64,000 bases of DNA from Sphingobacteriales bacterium (GTDB taxonomy: Bacteria > Bacteroidota > Bacteroidia > Chitinophagales > UBA2359). Numbering within the stretch: the first letter of the stretch is position 1; every line of letters starts with the position of its first letter. The position numbers were made by a program, and so were the translations under genes. Below the pieces are notes generated by a model that saw only the letters and a list, made by a program, of their open reading frames with translations, was not told the DNA's origin and searched no databases. The DNA is taken from the NCBI GenBank assembly GCA_016718845.1, contig JADKCK010000005.1, forward strand, positions 62,001 to 126,000, given 5' to 3'. Positions 50,625 to 58,718 of the stretch are shown in pieces.

Positions 50625-50659
50625 CAACACCCGCTTGTAGATGATACAAGCGGGTGTTG
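50625..50659. terminator. 15-bp-arm hairpin terminator
   Basis: Arms CAACACCCGCTTGTA (50625-50639) and complement (50645-50659) with TTTTG on the minus-strand side. It ends the bshB1 transcript. Confidence 0.8.
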
Positions 50660-50705
50660 GGCTTTGATTGCCAAATTTGTTTTTTTGCTTGCAGCGAGCA
50701 GCCAA

Positions 50706-51422
50706 CTAGTGCAAATCAAACAAGTTGGTAATACCTATGTATCGGCTAATGGTAAAACCCTCGGCATATTTAAAGCCCATGGGCATACCAAAATCTATGT
50801 GTCGGGTGCGAACACGCTCTAAAAAATCGGGCGACGAGATATAGGTTGCGGCTTCGGTTGAGTTTGGGTCGTAGAACTGTGATTTGTAGGCTAGTATGGC
50901 TTCAATTTTTTTGTCTAAAAACGGGCTAATATCTACTACAAAATCGGGTATTAGGTGGCGGTCTTGTATGTAATGATACAGGGCTTTGGGTCGCCAAGGT
51001 TTTTGTGTTTTGCCCTTGTCGAGGGTTTGTATTTTAGCAAGCCCCGACAAAAAGCAAGCATCGGCTACTAAACGGGCGGCTTTTCCGTGGTCGGGGTGGC
51101 GGTCGTCTATGGCATTGGCTAATACAATATCGGGTTGGTAACGGCGCAAAAGGCGTATGATGGCTATTTGATGTAAGGCATCGTTGGTAAAAAAGCCATC
51201 GGCAAAGCCTAGGTTTTCGCGCACCTCAATGCCCATTATTTGGGCGGCAGCGGCGGCTTCTTGGTCGCGCAGTTCGGGGGTGCCGCGCGTGCCTAACTCG
51301 CCTCGTGTAAGGTCGACAATACCAACGGTTTTACCTTGTGCCAAATGGCTCATCAGGGTGCCTGCACACGATAGTTCGACATCGTCGGGGTGGGCACCAA
51401 AGGCAAGAATGTTTAGTTTCAT
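50706..51422 (-). CDS. bshB1: Bacillithiol biosynthesis deacetylase
   Basis: 238 aa. LmbE/PIG-L fold with zinc motif AHPDDVE (10-16), GELGTRGT, NAIDDRHPDHGKAARL (second zinc ligand, HPDH) and a C-terminal YKSQFYDPNSTE typical of BshB1. It removes the acetyl group from N-acetylglucosaminyl-malate. The start codon is followed upstream, within about 15 bp, by a minisatellite array. Confidence 0.92.
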   Translation of the reverse strand: MKLNILAFGAHPDDVELSCAGTLMSHLAQGKTVGIVDLTRGELGTRGTPELRDQEAAAAAQIMGIEVRENLGFADGFFTNDALHQIAIIRLLRRYQPDIVLANAIDDRHPDHGKAARLVADACFLSGLAKIQTLDKGKTQKPWRPKALYHYIQDRHLIPDFVVDISPFLDKKIEAILAYKSQFYDPNSTEAATYISSPDFLERVRTRHIDFGMPMGFKYAEGFTISRYIGITNLFDLH

Positions 51423-51436
51423 GAAGTTTTATGTAG

Positions 51437-51655
51437 GATGTTGGGATGTGGTGATGTTGGGATGTGGTGATGTTGGGATGTGGTGATGTTGGGATGTGGT
51501 GATGTTGGGATGTGGTGATGTTGGGATGTGGTGATGTTGGGATGTGGTGATGTTGGGATGTGGTGATGTTGGGATGTGGTGATGTTGGGATGTGGTGATG
51601 TTGGGATGTGGTGATGTGGTGATGTTGGGATGTGGTGATGTTGGGATGTGGTGAG
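51437..51655. repeat. 16-bp minisatellite 5' of bshB1
   Basis: About 13 near-perfect units of gatgttgggatgtggt, one with a short gatgtggtgatgtggt variant. It begins 15 bp upstream of the bshB1 ATG. On the bshB1 sense strand it is C/A-rich and G-poor. Confidence 0.95.
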
Positions 51656-51808
51656 GGGAATACAAGGGGGCTACTCCTAACGGAGTTTTTTAGTCTTTCT
51701 CTTAACTTTTTGACATTGCCCGTTGGGGTTTAAAACAAGGTATTTTAACCGATGTTTATTTAACAAAAAAAGGCTGTATAGATTGGTACGTTATTTAATA
51801 GTTATTAC

Positions 51809-53656
51809 TTAGAACAACGAGGTTTTATTTTGTTTGTACCGATTGTTAAACACATAACCATTGTCGTTGATTTTTAAGATGCCTTTTTTCTCAAAACTTT
51901 TGCAGATGCTTCGCACTTTACGCCCAAGTGTTTCGTAGGGTTTTGCTACAATGGTTTTGCCAAATATACGGCGATACACTTCGGGAGTGATTTGAAAAGG
52001 GCGTAGTGGTGTTTGGTTATATTGGGTAAATTGGTAGAGTAGGTTTAGCGTTTCTTGGGTAATTTGGTCGTACTTGTGGTACTCTTCACCTATCAGTGAT
52101 AACAACTCGGAGGCATAGTTGGTTTTCATCAACACCCTATCTAGTACATAAATAGGATTTTCTTCGGTCGAGGCGGCATGTTCGTAGAGAAGTTGAGCTT
52201 GTTTTAGTTGGTCTATAACAACAAAGTGGTTGTTGCTTTCGCTTAGTAGTATGGTAAAGTATCGTTGGCGATTAAGCAACTCGGATTTATAGAAGTAAGT
52301 TAATACAGCTTTGTGTTCGGGAGTAGGTTGTTGTTGCAGTTTGGATACTATATAGGTATTAAAACCTGCAAGCCAATTCTCGGCGGTTTCGTCGAGCAAT
52401 TTACCCGATGGAACGACTAAGGTAATGGCATCTTGTTTTATTTGGTAATAGGGTAGGTCTATATGGTTGTTTAAGGCGGCATTTACCAACGATGCCATAC
52501 CTCTGCCTTGACTTTCTATGCGGTCGAACACTTTTAGCACAGATGCTAATTTAGGGTTTTTGCTTTCGGGTATGCCTGCTATCAATCGTCGGACAGGTAT
52601 TTCGGTTTCGGTATTTAGGCATTTTATTTTTTCTTTAAATGACCCTGGGTTTTTTATTTCTAGGTGTTTATCAGGCTCAATTTTAATGCTAACAAAGCCA
52701 TTTAGCGTATAATCGCGGTGAGCAAGGGCGTTGTTGATTATTTCTCGGACTAATTTTTCGGGATATTCGGGTTCGCTTCGTCCGCCGTCTTTTACGGTTC
52801 GGGCTATTTTTATGTGTCCCCAAACATACCTAAAAGTATCTTCCATTAGGTTAATAACATCGTTGCGCAGTATTTTTTTATCTACGGCAATGTCCAAACT
52901 GGTATCGTAATAACAATTTACTTCGGCTCGATTTTCTAAAAAATGAAACGGGTCATCGCCACAAACCAACATGCCAAGTGTTGTCACCTTATCATCTATC
53001 AAAAAATATTGTTTCGACAGAAATGGTTTAGCTTTTACCAAACTGGGTTTTGTGGTTTCTATCTTAATTTCGGCATTTAATAAATGGGTGTATCTATTTA
53101 TTTTATCTAGGCTTAGGTCTTGTAATTGGGCTTTTTCTACAAACGATAACTCTTTGGTGTTTTCGAGGTCTGCTTTATATTCGCGTTGTCGCTGTAATTT
53201 AGTAGCAGTAATAATTTTATCTTGAGTTAATTTTCGTTCGTAGTAAATGTCGTTAAATTTCACAAACTTTTTATCTTCGGGCAATGCTCGTACCACAATA
53301 ATTGCCACTTCGTTGGTCATAAACGGAAGGTATTCAAAGGCTATATTACCCGATAAATCGACCAATACATCGTAATCGTTCTTAAAAAACTTAGTTTGAA
53401 GGTCAAGTAAATTGCTTTCCCTGGTTCTGTTAAAACCTGTAAATTTGTATTGCTTGTTTCGTTCTCTGACACCACAAACAACTATGCCGCCATCTGTGTT
53501 AAGGAAGGCGCAAATAGTTTCCTTCAACGAAGTCCAATCGTTGCCTGTTGATAAGTCTTTTAGCTCTATTTTACTTTGCTCAACATCTATAAAAACGTTT
53601 TCGCGTATTGACTTTTCGATGCTAAATAATAATGATTTAATGTATTCGGATGTCAT
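51809..53656 (-). CDS. Schlafen/AlbA_2-domain ATP-binding transcriptional regulator-like protein
   Basis: 615 aa from ATG 53656. The frame stays open to 53929, but that part translates minisatellite (ITTSQHHHIPTSPH units), so the inner start MTSEYIKSLLF is preferred. AlbA_2 domain: ESKIELK-like KIELKDLSTGNDWTSLKETICAFLNTDGGIVVCGV. A HATPase_c_4 region follows (YPEKLVREIINNALAHRDYTLNG) and C-terminal winged-helix elements (RKVRSICKSFEKKGILKIN). The likely role is DNA binding and regulation, known from RecG-like/AlbA_2 regulators. Isolated gene. Confidence 0.82.
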   Translation of the reverse strand: MTSEYIKSLLFSIEKSIRENVFIDVEQSKIELKDLSTGNDWTSLKETICAFLNTDGGIVVCGVRERNKQYKFTGFNRTRESNLLDLQTKFFKNDYDVLVDLSGNIAFEYLPFMTNEVAIIVVRALPEDKKFVKFNDIYYERKLTQDKIITATKLQRQREYKADLENTKELSFVEKAQLQDLSLDKINRYTHLLNAEIKIETTKPSLVKAKPFLSKQYFLIDDKVTTLGMLVCGDDPFHFLENRAEVNCYYDTSLDIAVDKKILRNDVINLMEDTFRYVWGHIKIARTVKDGGRSEPEYPEKLVREIINNALAHRDYTLNGFVSIKIEPDKHLEIKNPGSFKEKIKCLNTETEIPVRRLIAGIPESKNPKLASVLKVFDRIESQGRGMASLVNAALNNHIDLPYYQIKQDAITLVVPSGKLLDETAENWLAGFNTYIVSKLQQQPTPEHKAVLTYFYKSELLNRQRYFTILLSESNNHFVVIDQLKQAQLLYEHAASTEENPIYVLDRVLMKTNYASELLSLIGEEYHKYDQITQETLNLLYQFTQYNQTPLRPFQITPEVYRRIFGKTIVAKPYETLGRKVRSICKSFEKKGILKINDNGYVFNNRYKQNKTSLF

Positions 53657-53667
53657 TTGAAATACTG

Positions 53668-53875
53668 AAGTGGTGATGTTGGGAAGTGGTGATGTTGGGA
53701 AGTGGTGATGTTGGGAAGTGGTGATGTTGGGATGTGGTGATGTTGGGATGTGGTGATGTTGGGATGTGGTGATGTTGGGATGTGGTGATGTTGGGATGTG
53801 GTGATGTTGGGATGTGGTGATGTTGGGATGTGGTGATGTGGTGATGTTGGGATGTGGGATGTGGCGAAGTGGTCG
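53668..53875. repeat. 16-bp minisatellite 5' of the Schlafen-like gene
   Basis: About 13 units of gatgttgggatgtggt, with gaagtggt variants near the gene. It starts 12 bp upstream of ATG 53656. It is nearly identical to the bshB1 array and in the same orientation relative to the gene. Confidence 0.95.
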
Positions 53876-53877
53876 AT

Positions 53878-53906
53878 GTAGAGACGTAGCAATGCTACGT
53901 CTGTAC
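53878..53906. repeat. Palindromic GTAGAGACGTAGC element
   Basis: Arms 53878-53890 and 53894-53906, one mismatch, AAT loop. It abuts the minisatellite. Similar short palindromes are dispersed in other Bacteroidota genomes (from general knowledge). Confidence 0.6.
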
Positions 53907-53943
53907 TGTGCGATGTGGCGAATTTCCAAAATTTACCCATTGT

Positions 53944-54261
53944 TTAGTTCCAACGAATAGGCCCGTTTGTGAGGATAAACAACCAAAAAGCGCCAAACAA
54001 TAGGGCAATTATATACGGAATGGATAGTATTGCGATAGCCATTTTTAGGTTTTCGGCGTATTCTCTGGCATAAAAGGCGGCTGCAACAATGCCTCCAAAT
54101 GCGGCTGTTCCGAACAATGGAAGCGCAGCATCGAGAAACGAAGAGTAATGACCAAGCCCCCTATTGGCAACAAAAACAACTAAATAAGCAATGGTTTGAC
54201 GCAAAAAAAATGCCCCTACAAGCCCACTAATAGAGAGTGAAAAATAATAAAAGTTGTTCAT
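53944..54261 (-). CDS. Small three-helix membrane protein, paralogue 1
   Basis: 105 aa with three or four hydrophobic helices (LVGAFFLRQTIAYLVVFVA, FGTAAFGGIVAAAFYA, IIALLFGAFWLFI). It shares the pattern NFYY...H...LP...FG.IVA.AFYA.-Y..N.K.AI.IL..P with the next upstream gene, so the two are tandem duplicates. Function is unknown. Confidence 0.65.
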   Translation of the reverse strand: MNNFYYFSLSISGLVGAFFLRQTIAYLVVFVANRGLGHYSSFLDAALPLFGTAAFGGIVAAAFYAREYAENLKMAIAILSIPYIIALLFGAFWLFILTNGPIRWN

Positions 54262-54293
54262 AGCGTAAGTAAATAGGTTAGGGTATGCTAAAT

Positions 54294-54605
54294 TTATTGG
54301 TTTTGTTTTAATAAAACGCTAAACATAGTTGCTAATATGCCCGCTATGGTTACTATTGCAAAAGGCAAAAGGAGGATACTGATAGCTCCTTTTGTGTTGT
54401 TACTGTACTGTTTGGCATAAAAAGCACCTGCCACAATGCTGCCAAAAATAATTGTTAGCAACAAATAGGGTAACACAATATAAGGTATGTGGTGGTGTAG
54501 CTCTTTATCGCGCACACATTCTACCAGATGCGATAGGGTGTAATAAAAATACTCGACTGCCAAAAAACTGTTGATAAAGAGTGCTGCATAGTAAAAGTTG
54601 GTCAT
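54294..54605 (-). CDS. Small three-helix membrane protein, paralogue 2
   Basis: 103 aa; MTNFYYAALFINSFLAVEYFYY then VECVRDKELHHHIPYIVLPYLLLTIIFGSIVAGAFYAKQY and a C-terminal helix. It is a diverged duplicate of the gene at 53944-54261, with a 32-bp gap between them. Probably one operon with the soluble protein encoded upstream (54614-54996). Confidence 0.65.
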   Translation of the reverse strand: MTNFYYAALFINSFLAVEYFYYTLSHLVECVRDKELHHHIPYIVLPYLLLTIIFGSIVAGAFYAKQYSNNTKGAISILLLPFAIVTIAGILATMFSVLLKQNQ

Positions 54606-54613
54606 GATAAGGT

Positions 54614-54996
54614 TTATTCGTCGAGGGTGAAGGGTAGGTCGTATTCTTTGGTAATAACTTTGGCGCTACTGCGTACTTTTACTGCTACTTTTGCTTTTAG
54701 TTGCTCGCCAAGTACCAAGTAATTTTTGATGTAGGTGTCTTCGTAGTAAATCCACGAGTGGTCGGTTATCAAATACTCATCGGTTTGTTGCTTACGGGCT
54801 TGATATACCCAACGCTCAACGTGTAGTGGCTCGTAGTTTACAATACTTGTGCCGCCAGCAATAGTGTACCACACCTGAATGCCGGCACCTCGGTTTGCCC
54901 ATTCGGTGTGTTATGCTCTACATAAATGCGTAGAACTCCGTTGTCTTCAAGGTCTCGGACTTCCCATTCGTCAATCTTTGTTTTAATGTTCGACAT
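54614..54996 (-). CDS. Small cytoplasmic protein, frameshifted
   Basis: From ATG 54996 the first frame reads MSNIKTKIDEWEVRDLED and ends near TEVP. A missing base at about 54882 is needed to continue GIQVWYTIAGGTSIVNYEPLHVERWVY to the stop at 54614, about 127 aa. Charged, no membrane helix or signal. It begins the three-gene set with the two small membrane proteins. No family was recognised. Confidence 0.6.
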
Positions 54997-55066
54997 AGTT
55001 TGTTGTTTAGGCGTTGAAAATTAGTAATTGATGTTACGCAGCGTTCTATTTTAGTGTGTTTATTTA

Positions 55067-55224
55067 GGACACACGGATTAAAACGGATTAGACACGGGTT
55101 AAAATGGATTTTTCATTTGTATTATGATGATACAAGGAGGTTAATTTTAGATTGTTGGGTTTTAATAGCAATACATTAGGTAATCATTTTTAAAATCCGT
55201 GTTCAATCCATAAAATCTATGTCC
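55067..55224. repeat. Imperfect inverted repeat of about 158 bp
   Basis: The left side carries GGACACACGGATTAAAACGG and GGGTTAAAATGGATT blocks. The right side carries ATCCGTGTTCAATCCAT and CTATGTCC, which are their rough complements. It lies in a 315-bp gap without genes and may be a small MITE-like element. Confidence 0.5.
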
Positions 55225-55311
55225 TTCTTGTGCGTAACACAAGTTTATTACTATGAAGGCGATTTAATGGGCAAATTTAAGGTAAAATTGTCAAAAATGT
55301 ACACACTAAGG

Positions 55312-55992
55312 CTATTTATTTCTGTTTTCTGCCAATAATACCGCAATATCGAGTTGTTCGGTTGGGCTTAGGTTCGAGTTGTCTATTACAATGGCATCGT
55401 CGGCTTTTCGCAGCGGGCTTTCGGTTCGGGTCGAGTCGAGGTGGTCGCGCTCGGCAAGGTTAATTTTAATCTCCTCAAGCGACATCTCAATGCCTTTGGT
55501 TTGTAACTCGGCAAAGCGGCGTTTGGCTCGCACGTTTATGTCGGCAGTCATAAATAATTTTAGTTCGGCTGTCGGGAAAACAACCGTGCCAATATCGCGC
55601 CCGTCCATTACAATACCTTTATTTTTGCCAATAAGTTGTTGTTGTGCCACCAAAAAATGGCGTACTTGGGCTATAGCACTTATTTTGCTCACGTTTTGGG
55701 TAACTTCTTTACTGCGTATGGCTTGTTCTATGTCTTGGTTGTTTAGGTAGGTGTGGGCAAATCTGGCTGTTTCGTTCCATCTAAAATCAATGTTGATGTT
55801 TGCCAATGCTGTTTCTATTTGGGTGGTGTTATCCAACGCAATGTTGTTTTGCAAAAAATAAAGGGTTACAGCTCGGTACATTGCCCCCGAGTCGATGTAG
55901 ATATAGCCCAAACGTTTGGCTAACTGTTTGGCAATGGTGCTTTTACCGCACGATGCGTAGCCATCAATGGCAATTACAATTTGTTTTTTCAT
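55312..55992 (-). CDS. cmk: Cytidylate kinase
   Basis: 226 aa from ATG 55992. Upstream in-frame codons back to 56205 are rejected because a -7 promoter box lies at 55997-56004. P-loop AIDGYASCGKSTIAKQLAKRLGY, DSGAMYRAVTLYF, DGRDIGTVVFPTAELKLFMTA and the arginine lid RAKRRF are as in Cmk. It phosphorylates CMP/dCMP with ATP. The promoter leaves only about 4 nt between box and ATG, so the mRNA may be leaderless. Confidence 0.93.
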   Translation of the reverse strand: MKKQIVIAIDGYASCGKSTIAKQLAKRLGYIYIDSGAMYRAVTLYFLQNNIALDNTTQIETALANINIDFRWNETARFAHTYLNNQDIEQAIRSKEVTQNVSKISAIAQVRHFLVAQQQLIGKNKGIVMDGRDIGTVVFPTAELKLFMTADINVRAKRRFAELQTKGIEMSLEEIKINLAERDHLDSTRTESPLRKADDAIVIDNSNLSPTEQLDIAVLLAENRNK

Positions 55993-55996
55993 GGCG

Positions 55997-56004
55997 CAAA
56001 GATA
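55997..56004 (-). promoter_or_regulatory. cmk: -7 box (TATCTTTGCGCC) directly before cmk
   Basis: On the minus strand the box is followed by GCGC and then ATG. Transcription would begin within a few bases of the start codon. Confidence 0.6.
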
Positions 56005-56118
56005 CAAATTAAATTTGGTAGTGCCGATACTTGCAGCGGCATTACTTTTATAACGACATTGAAAAGTAGTTAGCTTTATTGAAAGGAGGTGGTTTAGTAA
56101 GCTGGCTATTCCAAAAAA

Positions 56119-56144
56119 ACTCCGTGTTCTCTGTGTCTCCGTTG
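56119..56144. repeat. CTCCGTGTTCTCTGTGTCTCC word
   Basis: A short C/T-G phrase seen widely in Bacteroidota intergenic DNA (general knowledge). It occurs once here, in the gap between cmk and the FAD oxidoreductase. Confidence 0.4.
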
Positions 56145-56292
56145 TAAATTTAAAAAAACAAGCTGGCGTAAATTGAGTAGCTGATGCCTGCGTTTTATCA
56201 ACCAAAATAGATTAACTGCTTTTTAGCACGCATCAAAATTGGCAATCCTCCAAAATTTAACCCAAATTTGCCCAACACCCACATAAAAACAC

Positions 56293-56300
56293 TACCTTTG
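56293..56300 (+). promoter_or_regulatory. -7 box (TACCTTTGCAC)
   Basis: It fits TAnnTTTG, with a TTTG at 56267-56270 and a 22-bp spacer. It lies 49 bp before ATG 56349, inside the longer open frame, which supports the inner start. Confidence 0.65.
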
Positions 56301-56348
56301 CACAAACATACAAACCCACTGCGGGCTATCACCTTATTGTTACAAAAA

Positions 56349-57395
56349 ATGCACACTCGTTTTTTAATTGTCGGACAAGGCTTAACAGGCACTTGGCTAT
56401 CGCATTATTTATTACAAGCCCAACAAAGTGTTTTAGTGGTTGATGAGTACCAAGCTATGGCAGCATCGAGGGTGGCATCGGGGGTTATTAACCCCATAAC
56501 AGGCAAATACATGACCCAAACGTGGCTTGCCGACCAACTACTGCCCTTTGCCTTCGAGCAATACCAACACCTCGAAACCCTTTTAGGTAAACAATATTTG
56601 TTCCAACGACCCATCTGTTGGCTCATCAACAACCAACATTATTACGACGATTGCCAGCGTTTGTTGAAAAAAAACAAAACCGAACATTTCATCAAAACCA
56701 TTACCACCGAACCCCTCGACCTACCCATACGCCCCATGTATGGGCGTGTAGAAATTAATGGTGGCGATGTAGCTATTGCCCGTTTTATTGCCGATTACCG
56801 CACTTATCTAACCCAAAAAAACTGCCTTATTGATGCCCATTTTGATATTAACCAACTGCAACTAACCCCAAATGGCATTAAATGGCAAGATATTACCGCC
56901 GATTTTGTGATTTTTTGCGAGGGATACATCGCCCAACAAAACCCCTACTTTGGCAACCTACCTTTTGCACCCGTAAAAGGCGAGGTGTTATTGGTGCGTA
57001 TACCCAATTTAGGCGTTACAGATAGGTTGTTAAAATCGGGGGTGTTTTTAGTGCCTTTGTACGACGATGTATATTGGGTAGGCTCGAACTACGAACATTG
57101 GGCAACCAATCATCAACCAAGTCCGCAAATTAGGCAACAGTTTGAACAAAACCTACAAGATTTATTAACCGTACCCTACCAAGTTATTGACCATTGGGCA
57201 GGCGTGCGCCCCGCCACCTTACACCGCCGACCATTTGTGGGCTTTAATCCGCAATACCCACAAGTAGGTATTTTTAATGGCATGGGCACCAAAGGCATAA
57301 CTTTGGCTCCATATTTTGCCCAACATTTTGTTAATCATCTAATCCACCAACAACCCCTTGATGTTGAGGTAGATGTAAAGCGGTATTTTAAATAG
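56349..57395 (+). CDS. FAD-dependent (DAO-type) oxidoreductase
   Basis: 348 aa from ATG 56349. The FAD dinucleotide fold FLIVGQGLTGTWLSHYLLQAQQSVLVVDE opens the protein. The GVINPITGKYMT segment, a C-terminal HWAGVRPATLHRRPFVGFNPQYP and GMGTKGITLAPYFAQ are typical of DAO family members. It oxidises an amine or amino group with FAD. The exact substrate (glycine/sarcosine-like or tRNA mnm5-related, MnmC-C-like) cannot be decided. Confidence 0.82.
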   Translation: MHTRFLIVGQGLTGTWLSHYLLQAQQSVLVVDEYQAMAASRVASGVINPITGKYMTQTWLADQLLPFAFEQYQHLETLLGKQYLFQRPICWLINNQHYYDDCQRLLKKNKTEHFIKTITTEPLDLPIRPMYGRVEINGGDVAIARFIADYRTYLTQKNCLIDAHFDINQLQLTPNGIKWQDITADFVIFCEGYIAQQNPYFGNLPFAPVKGEVLLVRIPNLGVTDRLLKSGVFLVPLYDDVYWVGSNYEHWATNHQPSPQIRQQFEQNLQDLLTVPYQVIDHWAGVRPATLHRRPFVGFNPQYPQVGIFNGMGTKGITLAPYFAQHFVNHLIHQQPLDVEVDVKRYFK

Positions 57396-57420
57396 CCCCA
57401 AACTTTGGTTTTAATCCAAC

Positions 57421-57462
57421 AACCCCACCACTAACAAGCTAAAATTTGTTGATGGTGGGGTT
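57421..57462. terminator. Hairpin, twin of the one at 58514-58558
   Basis: Stem AACCCCACCA / TGGTGGGGTT (57421-57430 and 57453-57462) with inner pairing CTAACAA / TTGTTGA. A near-identical hairpin occurs about 1.1 kb downstream. Confidence 0.7.
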
Positions 57463-57516
57463 AATTTGGGTAACGGTTGTCGAACCGCTATGCCTGCCTT
57501 ATTGAAAGAAACAGTC

Positions 57517-57524
57517 TATCTTTG
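57517..57524 (+). promoter_or_regulatory. -7 box (TATCTTTG)
   Basis: It lies 26 bp before an ATG at 57550 that opens the coding-like KKLPCLETRVDKLFIG segment. It supports a start there for the broken membrane gene. Confidence 0.5.
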
Positions 57525-57549
57525 TTACTGAAAATTAAAATTACACAAT

Positions 57550-58508
57550 ATGAAAAAGCTCCCTTGTTTAGAAACGAGGGTAGATAAGTTGTTTATTGGT
57601 GTAGTATGTTAGGTTTCTTATTTTTGGTGGATTTAGTTATTGCATAATTTTACCAACTAATGGACAATATGATTATTGGGATTTAACAACAACATTAATA
57701 GCTTTTCTATTTGGATTACCAGGTTACTTTGTATAGCATACCTTATCTGTGGCTATAAAATATAACGATGTATAAAAGCCGCATTGAGTTATCTCGTCTA
57801 GGAGGTTCTTTTAGACAATCGCTACATTTAAACGATGTAAGAGGGTATTATATAGATGGGGAAGACATAGTTATTGTCACCAAAAAACAAAAAACACACA
57901 AAATTAGAAGTTGGTTTTATACCAATTACATTACAATACAAAGCGAGCTTGTTTATAAAATAGGGCGACAAACGGTAACGAAATCAATAATGTTGTCCGG
58001 TAAAACGTTTATTATCGTTTTATTACTAATAGGTGCAGGTATTTGTGGTTATGCTTATTATCAAAGCAACTATTTTACCCTAAACCATAACAACCTAACC
58101 GAAATAACTGTAACATTATCCGCAAATCCCCAAATAAAAAACAAAGGTAAAGGTAACCGTTACCTATTATCGAACACAAAGGAATATCCCAAATTTACTT
58201 TTGTAGTTAATGGGGTAGATGTTGACTATTTTGTTAATAACACAACAGCAAACGAAACAATCTACCTGACAATCAACAAAAACGAGTACGAGCAAAAACT
58301 AAGCAAAGAAACGCCTTTAACATTTTGGATGAAACACAACTCTTACAACCAAATAGGCAATATTTATGGCATTAGAACCAATAACTTAACCTACTTTACC
58401 CCAAACGATTATGTTGAAGCAACAAAAAAAGATGCCAAATGGGGCTATGTGTTCGTAGTAGTATGTGCCTTGTACCTAATCTATGAATTGCAAAAAAACA
58501 AAAAGTAA
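57550..58508 (+). pseudogene. Broken membrane protein gene, intact C-terminal 246 codons
   Basis: Reading frames from 57550 give KKLPCLETRVDKLFIGVV, LGFLFLVDLVIA, then NGQYDYWDLTTTLIAFLFGLPGYFV and HTLSVAIKYNDV, separated by stops and frameshifts. An uninterrupted frame follows from 57768 (MYKSRIELSRLGGS) to 58508. That frame has two helices near residues 78-98 and 223-242. The pieces read as one four-helix membrane protein. Promoter and intact tail suggest either a recent decay or sequence errors. Family unknown. Confidence 0.55.
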
Positions 58509-58513
58509 TTATC

Positions 58514-58558
58514 AACCCCCACCACTAACAAGCTAAAATTTGTTGATAGTGGGGTTTT
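58514..58558 (+). terminator. Hairpin terminator, twin of 57421-57462
   Basis: AACCCCCACCACTAACAAGC, a 5-nt A/T loop, then TTGTTGATAGTGGGGTTTTT. Identical core ACTAACAAGCTAAAATTTGT to the upstream copy. Confidence 0.75.
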
Positions 58559-58584
58559 TCTGTCTTTCTGCCTGTTTTTATAAA

Positions 58585-58688
58585 ATTATTAGGCAATAAT
58601 CAATTGCCTAATAGGTGGTGTTTTTTTTTATTAAACCAAAGGTATTAATGCAAAAAAAACTGCTCTCCAAAATATAGAAAGCAGTTTT
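58585..58688. other. Two further hairpins in the gap
   Basis: TTATTAGGCAA / TTGCCTAATAG (about 58585-58611) and AAAACTGCT / AGCAGTTTT (about 58655-58688). They lie between the broken membrane gene and the methyltransferase stop and may terminate one or both. Confidence 0.5.
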
Positions 58689-58718
58689 AAAAGTTAAATC
58701 GACAAGATAATTGCGTTT

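Noticed and set aside
51429..51665. Open frame made of minisatellite (PHPNITTSQHHHIPTS units)
   Set aside because: It is only translated repeat, with no start context or conserved end.
53657..53929. N-terminal extension of the Schlafen-like protein through the minisatellite
   Set aside because: It encodes only ITTSQHHHIPTSPH units; family members begin near MTSEYIKSLLF at 53656.
55993..56205. N-terminal extension of cmk
   Set aside because: A promoter box overlaps it, and the Cmk family starts at the MKKQIVIAIDG position.
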